From positions 1-27,387 of IMG/VR virus record IMGVR_UViG_3300006735_000183: 27,387 nucleotides of DNA; one strand, given 5' to 3'. The notes under the pieces were generated by a model. That model was not told the origin of the DNA and did no database searches. It was given only the letters and a program-made list of their open reading frames with translations. The position numbers and the translations under genes are program-made. This stretch comes from a virus. This document shows, piece by piece, positions 24,251 to 27,387 of this stretch; positions within the stretch are counted from its first letter, which is position 1; each line of letters opens with the position of its first letter.

Positions 24251-24891
24251 TGGATCTTGGTAACGAACAACAAATGAACGAAAACCTAAGCGCTGCCAGT
24301 GGTGGACGTGGAGGTTCTCAAAATCAAACAGGTGGAGACAGTGATGATATCTATCAAAGTTTTGTGCAATCATCTCAACCAAGAGGTTTATCAGCAATAC
24401 AACGTGCAATTCAAAATACTGTTCAAAGCACAAAAAATTATTTATCACAACCCACCAATAAAAGAGGTATTTTAGGTAGTATAATAGGTGGTGCTTTACT
24501 CGGACCATTTGGAGCATTCATTGGTGGATCACTAGGACAAAGGTATGGTGGTGGCATACAAAATTCTGTTACAGATTTTCTTACGGGTGGATCAAGTCCT
24601 TATGGAGATACAATTCCATTTACTAATCCTAGATTTGAAACACAATTTACAATGCCAGTGAGTAAACCCAATATACCTTCTTTAACAGACGGTGGTATTA
24701 CAACGTTAAGAAACCTTCCTGAAATAAAAAATCAAATGGCTAAATTAAATACTGTTGAACAAAGAGCATATGATACTTTAAAAGCAGCTAATGAATTAGA
24801 TATGCTTAATGATCAACAAAAACAACAATTACAGGAATTAGAACAAAAGAAAAATCAATCTGGTTTAGGTTCTATGAATTTTATAGTATAA
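24250..24891 (+). CDS. Glycine-zipper membrane protein of ejection module
   Basis: A 213-aa protein coupled by TAATG. Residues 73-102 ('GILGSIIGGALLGPFGAFIG' and onwards) form a glycine-zipper hydrophobic segment, which in other proteins packs into membrane oligomers. The N-terminal 45 residues are polar and Gly/Gln-rich, and the C-terminal third is a Gln-rich coiled-coil-like helix ('NDQQKQQLQELEQKKNQSG'). No signal peptide. Its place directly after the giant core protein and before the holin-like gene supports an ejected pore component. A lysis accessory protein is an alternative. Confidence 0.65.
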   Translation: MDLGNEQQMNENLSAASGGRGGSQNQTGGDSDDIYQSFVQSSQPRGLSAIQRAIQNTVQSTKNYLSQPTNKRGILGSIIGGALLGPFGAFIGGSLGQRYGGGIQNSVTDFLTGGSSPYGDTIPFTNPRFETQFTMPVSKPNIPSLTDGGITTLRNLPEIKNQMAKLNTVEQRAYDTLKAANELDMLNDQQKQQLQELEQKKNQSGLGSMNFIV

Positions 24892-25100
24892 TGGCAAACG
24901 GAAAACCACCAAAGACAACTGGCGAACATTTAGTATCTCTCTACGGATATGTACAAGGATTCAAAAGACAAATAGATCATTTACATCAAGACGTAGGAAA
25001 ATTAGAAAGAAAAACGGACACAGTTATTTATTGGATTATTGGTGGTGCCTTTACTACAATACTTACAATCGTAGGTTTGTTTAATTTATTTATACATTAG
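24891..25100 (+). CDS. XhlA-like membrane protein, putative holin
   Basis: A 69-aa protein coupled to the previous gene by TAATG. A helical, coiled-coil-like region (about residues 12-43, 'FKRQIDHLHQDVGKLERKTD') is followed by one transmembrane segment at 46-68 ('VIYWIIGGAFTTILTIVGLF'). This is the layout of the XhlA/haemolysin family of holin-associated proteins. No endolysin gene lies next to it, so a lysis role is inferred from shape alone. Its stop overlaps that of the convergent helicase gene by 4 bases (25097-25100). Confidence 0.65.
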   Translation: MANGKPPKTTGEHLVSLYGYVQGFKRQIDHLHQDVGKLERKTDTVIYWIIGGAFTTILTIVGLFNLFIH

Positions 25101-26521
25101 ATCCAAGATTTTAACTCTTCACCCATAATTTCTGTAGCAATATTAACTTTGTTACGTAGTGATTTTACAATCTTATCATCAATAGTATCTTCTGCCATAA
25201 TATCAATGTAAGTCATTGGGTTTTCTTGGCCGATACGATCTATTCTAGCTTCTGATTGCATTCTTTTCTCAAGGTCATATCCATTAGAATAATAAATCAT
25301 TGTTGATGCACCTGTAAGTGTAATACCATAGCCACCTGTTTGTGGTGTGCCAATTATAAATCTAACTGGTGATTCTTTATCTTGTATTTTTTTAATCGCT
25401 TTTTGTCTGTCATCTGTTGATGTATCACCAAAATATGTAACGACCGTGTTATTGCCATATTTTTTTGATATAGCCTCTACAATTTTTTCTATATCATGTC
25501 TGTAGTGAGCCCATATTACAGCTTTGCCTTCAACCTCTTCTAATATATCCATCAGTTGTGTAATACGATTGTTCTTAAGATCTTGTACTGTGCCATCATT
25601 AGATTTAAAATGACCACAAGTTATTTGATGTAATCTCATAAGTTGAGTAATAACTGTGGCAGACGTAACCATCTTACCATTTAAAAATGCAATAGCTTCT
25701 TGTTTCATTTGTTTATAAACTTTCTTTTGTTCATCTGTAAGTTCTATAGTTCTTTTCATATATGTTTTTTTAGGTAGATCTAAACAATCATCTTTTAATA
25801 CACGATAAGAAAAAGGCTTTAGTTTTTCTGATAGCTCTGCTAGATTTCTGTATCCGACTACGATCTCAACTTGTCTACCGGATACATTTATTTTTCTACA
25901 CACAGCGTATCTAGTTCTAAATACATAGTAAGAGGATTGATCTAATAGAAAAGGATCTAAGAAATAACATTGTGTAAATAAATCTAGAGGTGATTTTGTA
26001 ACTGGTGAACCTGTAAGTATTCTTCTATATTTTGTAAGTAGTCTTAATGATACAATATTTTTAGTACGCTTAGCTGCAGGGTTTTTAATAGTTGTAGACT
26101 CATCTATACCCATTAATGCTTTATGACTATTTAAAAATTTTTCTGCAAACTGCATACCTTTTTTAGTAGAGAAAGCCTCTACATTCATAATCAATATATG
26201 TAATTCTCTACCAGTAGAAAACATGGGTTTTAAATCTTTAGCATTAGGATCTGTTCTCCATAAACCTACCTTTTTTTGAATATAATCAGGCATATGATTT
26301 GGTATTTCAGAGTCAAACCAGTTCTTATAAACACCCTTTGGTGCTATAATTAAAGCTCCATCTATCTTGCCTGCGTTATAAAGCATAGCAATATTATCAA
26401 TTAATACCTTTGATTTACCTGTACCCATCTCCATAAAATACGCAAAGACTTCTTTATCCCAAGACATCTCAAGCGCTTTCTTTTGATGAGCAAAAGGCTT
26501 GCTTTTATATTTGTAATGCAT
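25097..26521 (-). CDS. SNF2-family DEAD-like helicase/ATPase
   Basis: A 474-aa superfamily 2 ATPase of the SNF2 group. Walker A 'MEMGTGKSKV' has GTGKS at 33-37. Walker B/motif II is 'MGIDEST' (D140-E141-S142, in place of DEAH/DEGH). Motif III is 'RILTGSPVTKSP' (168-178), and motif VI is 'QSEARIDRIGQ' (422-432). Both RecA lobes are complete, with no added nuclease or DNA-binding domain. Such phage proteins may remodel DNA-protein complexes during replication, recombination or transcription. It stands alone on the minus strand with its own promoter at 26576-26548. Confidence 0.9.
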   Translation of the reverse strand: MHYKYKSKPFAHQKKALEMSWDKEVFAYFMEMGTGKSKVLIDNIAMLYNAGKIDGALIIAPKGVYKNWFDSEIPNHMPDYIQKKVGLWRTDPNAKDLKPMFSTGRELHILIMNVEAFSTKKGMQFAEKFLNSHKALMGIDESTTIKNPAAKRTKNIVSLRLLTKYRRILTGSPVTKSPLDLFTQCYFLDPFLLDQSSYYVFRTRYAVCRKINVSGRQVEIVVGYRNLAELSEKLKPFSYRVLKDDCLDLPKKTYMKRTIELTDEQKKVYKQMKQEAIAFLNGKMVTSATVITQLMRLHQITCGHFKSNDGTVQDLKNNRITQLMDILEEVEGKAVIWAHYRHDIEKIVEAISKKYGNNTVVTYFGDTSTDDRQKAIKKIQDKESPVRFIIGTPQTGGYGITLTGASTMIYYSNGYDLEKRMQSEARIDRIGQENPMTYIDIMAEDTIDDKIVKSLRNKVNIATEIMGEELKSWI

Positions 26522-26547
26522 AATATATTTTTACTTTCTATTGGAAG

Positions 26548-26576
26548 CATATATATTATGTGTTACACAATGTCAA
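26548..26576 (-). promoter_or_regulatory. Sigma70-like promoter of the SNF2 helicase
   Basis: On the minus strand, consensus TTGACA (26576-26571) is followed after 17 bases by TATATG (26553-26548), with TATATA also available at 15 bases. The start would be near 26541, giving a leader of about 20 bases to the ATG at 26521. The -35 is a perfect match, the -10 moderate. Confidence 0.55.
26559..26569. promoter_or_regulatory. Candidate operator palindrome TGTGT-T-ACACA
   Basis: A perfect 5-bp inverted repeat around a single central base lies between the -35 and -10 boxes of the helicase promoter, in the divergent gap to the 26593 gene. That is a classic position for repressor binding. The symmetry and position are seen directly. 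Binding by any protein is inference. Confidence 0.4.
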
Positions 26577-26592
26577 GAAGGATATATTACTA

Positions 26593-26928
26593 ATGGCCAC
26601 AGTCTTTGTTATACAAGATGTACCCGGAACTAAAATAGGAGTACCTAAAATTAATATTATAGGGGCAAGAGAATTTGGTAATTTAAAAGTATTATTACCA
26701 GAAAACTCACAGATTATTTTAAGTCCTGCCTATGTAATACAAACGTTAAAACAAAAATTAAAAGAATATAAAGAAACAGATTATTTACTACTTACAGGCG
26801 ATCCTGCCATAATTGGTGTGGCTTGTTCTATAGTGTCCGAAACAACAAATGGTAAATACAATCTACTAAAATGGGATAAACAAGAAAGAAAATACTACCC
26901 TGTAGAAATAAATTTACACGGGACTTGA
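26593..26928 (+). CDS. Unknown marine phage protein, early-type
   Basis: The ATG at 26593 is preferred to the GTG at 26560 because AAGGA lies 10 bases upstream, giving 111 aa. It starts 'MATVFVIQDVPGTKIGVPKI' and contains 'QIILSPAYVIQTLKQKLKEY' and 'DYLLLTGDPAIIGVACSIV', then 'YNLLKWDKQERKYYPVEINL'. I associate this layout with a conserved phage family without known function. It is predicted soluble with alternating strand and helix. It is divergent from the helicase gene and may be co-regulated through the shared gap. Confidence 0.75.
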   Translation: MATVFVIQDVPGTKIGVPKINIIGAREFGNLKVLLPENSQIILSPAYVIQTLKQKLKEYKETDYLLLTGDPAIIGVACSIVSETTNGKYNLLKWDKQERKYYPVEINLHGT

Positions 26929-26953
26929 CAAATATATTATTAACCTATATATT
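26925..26953 (+). promoter_or_regulatory. Strong sigma70-like promoter
   Basis: Perfect TTGACA (26925-26930), 17 bases, TATATT (26948-26953). The -35 box contains the TGA stop of the preceding gene. Transcription would start near 26960, about 14 bases before the ATG at 26974. This is the best consensus promoter in the window and probably opens the early or replication module. Confidence 0.7.
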
Positions 26954-26973
26954 AGAAAGAACAGAAAGTTATT

Positions 26974-27387
26974 ATGAGTATAGATTTTGAAAACGATAGA
27001 ATGCAATCAGTTGAGCAGATAGATTCTGCGAAGCGATTATCCGACAAAGTGTTGGAGTTAAAAGATTTAGAAGATGAGATAGCAAATGCAGAAGAGTCTC
27101 TAAAAAAATTAAAAGAGAAAGCAAGAGTTGTTTCATCAGTAGAAATACCTGCAATGATGGATGATATGCAGATAACAAAATTAAAGCTGAAAGATGGCGA
27201 GAGTGTAGAAATAAAAAAAGTCTACGGCGCTTCTATTCCTAAAGATCAACAGGAAGCAGCTTTTTCATGGCTTCGTAACAACGGTCTAGGTGATGTTATT
27301 AAAAATGACATTACCGTTACCTTTGGTCGTGGCGAAGACAACAAGGCGGCAGCATATGCTGACCTTGCAAAGGGTCAAGGGTTTGAA
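26974..27387 (+). CDS. Unknown protein, cut by right window edge
   Basis: An open frame of 138 codons from the ATG at 26974 runs off the window without a stop. Residues about 20-52 form a charged coiled coil ('LELKDLEDEIANAEESLKKL'). They are followed by a beta segment ('ITKLKLKDGESVEIKKVYG') and 'AFSWLRNNGLGDVIKNDITV'. The downstream half uses CGT, GGC, ACC and AAC codons more than neighbouring genes, as highly expressed phage genes often do. It lies 14 bases after the predicted start of the strong promoter. The fold pattern is seen in phage replication-region proteins, but I cannot name a function. Confidence 0.75.
   Translation, partial: MSIDFENDRMQSVEQIDSAKRLSDKVLELKDLEDEIANAEESLKKLKEKARVVSSVEIPAMMDDMQITKLKLKDGESVEIKKVYGASIPKDQQEAAFSWLRNNGLGDVIKNDITVTFGRGEDNKAAAYADLAKGQGFE

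Noticed and set aside
26972-27178. Minus-strand 68-codon frame
   Set aside because: Opposite the clear partial plus-strand gene that follows a strong promoter; Leu/Ser-rich shadow.

Overview
The window is a compact, AT-rich stretch of a tailed double-stranded DNA phage genome. It covers most of the head-tail and tail genes, a block of accessory enzymes on the opposite strand, the ejection proteins, a holin-like gene and the first genes of a replication or early region. The P22-like tail accessory proteins (gp4-like, gp10-like), large internal virion proteins, absence of contractile-tail genes, AT-rich codons and several families typical of uncultured marine phages point to a short-tailed marine phage. 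A pelagiphage of the HTVC010P kind, infecting SAR11-like bacteria, is the best guess. That assignment is inference from gene content and style. No integrase, terminase, portal or polymerase lies in the window.

Layout. 41-7820 (+) is the head-tail and tail module: a small coiled-coil protein, a probable decoration or structural protein flanked by RNA stem-loops, a gp4-like adaptor, further adaptor and structural proteins, a protein with about eleven beta repeats, a fibre-like protein, then three tandem paralogous tail-collar (tip) proteins and one unknown. 7817-11546 (-) is a tightly coupled seven-gene operon: ParB-like protein, methyltransferase, an unknown 136-aa protein and four 2OG-Fe(II) oxygenase-like proteins. 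11594-14233 (+) returns to structure with a gp10-like tail hub and three small proteins. 14259-16640 (+) holds a fifth 2OG-Fe(II) oxygenase and two glycosyltransferases. 16691-24891 (+) encodes four internal virion/ejection-type proteins including one of 1404 aa, plus a glycine-zipper membrane protein; a 69-aa XhlA-like holin candidate follows. 25097-26521 (-) is an SNF2-family helicase with a sigma70-like promoter carrying a palindrome. 26593 onward (+) begins another module.

How it may work together. The structural genes build a short tail whose tip carries three related HxH-containing collar proteins. The five oxygenases, two glycosyltransferases and the methyltransferase sit inside the virion module. 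They could hydroxylate, glycosylate or methylate virion proteins, host surface glycans or DNA bases. The sequence alone does not decide between these. The enzyme block separates the gp4-like and gp10-like genes by about 9.5 kb.

Regulation. Sigma70-like promoters are seen at about 305 (+), 16615 (+), 26925 (+) and 26576 (-), with a weaker one at 11581 (-). No convincing Rho-independent terminator, tRNA, CRISPR array or insertion sequence was found. Both convergent gene pairs share 4-bp overlapping stop codons, which leaves no room for a terminator.
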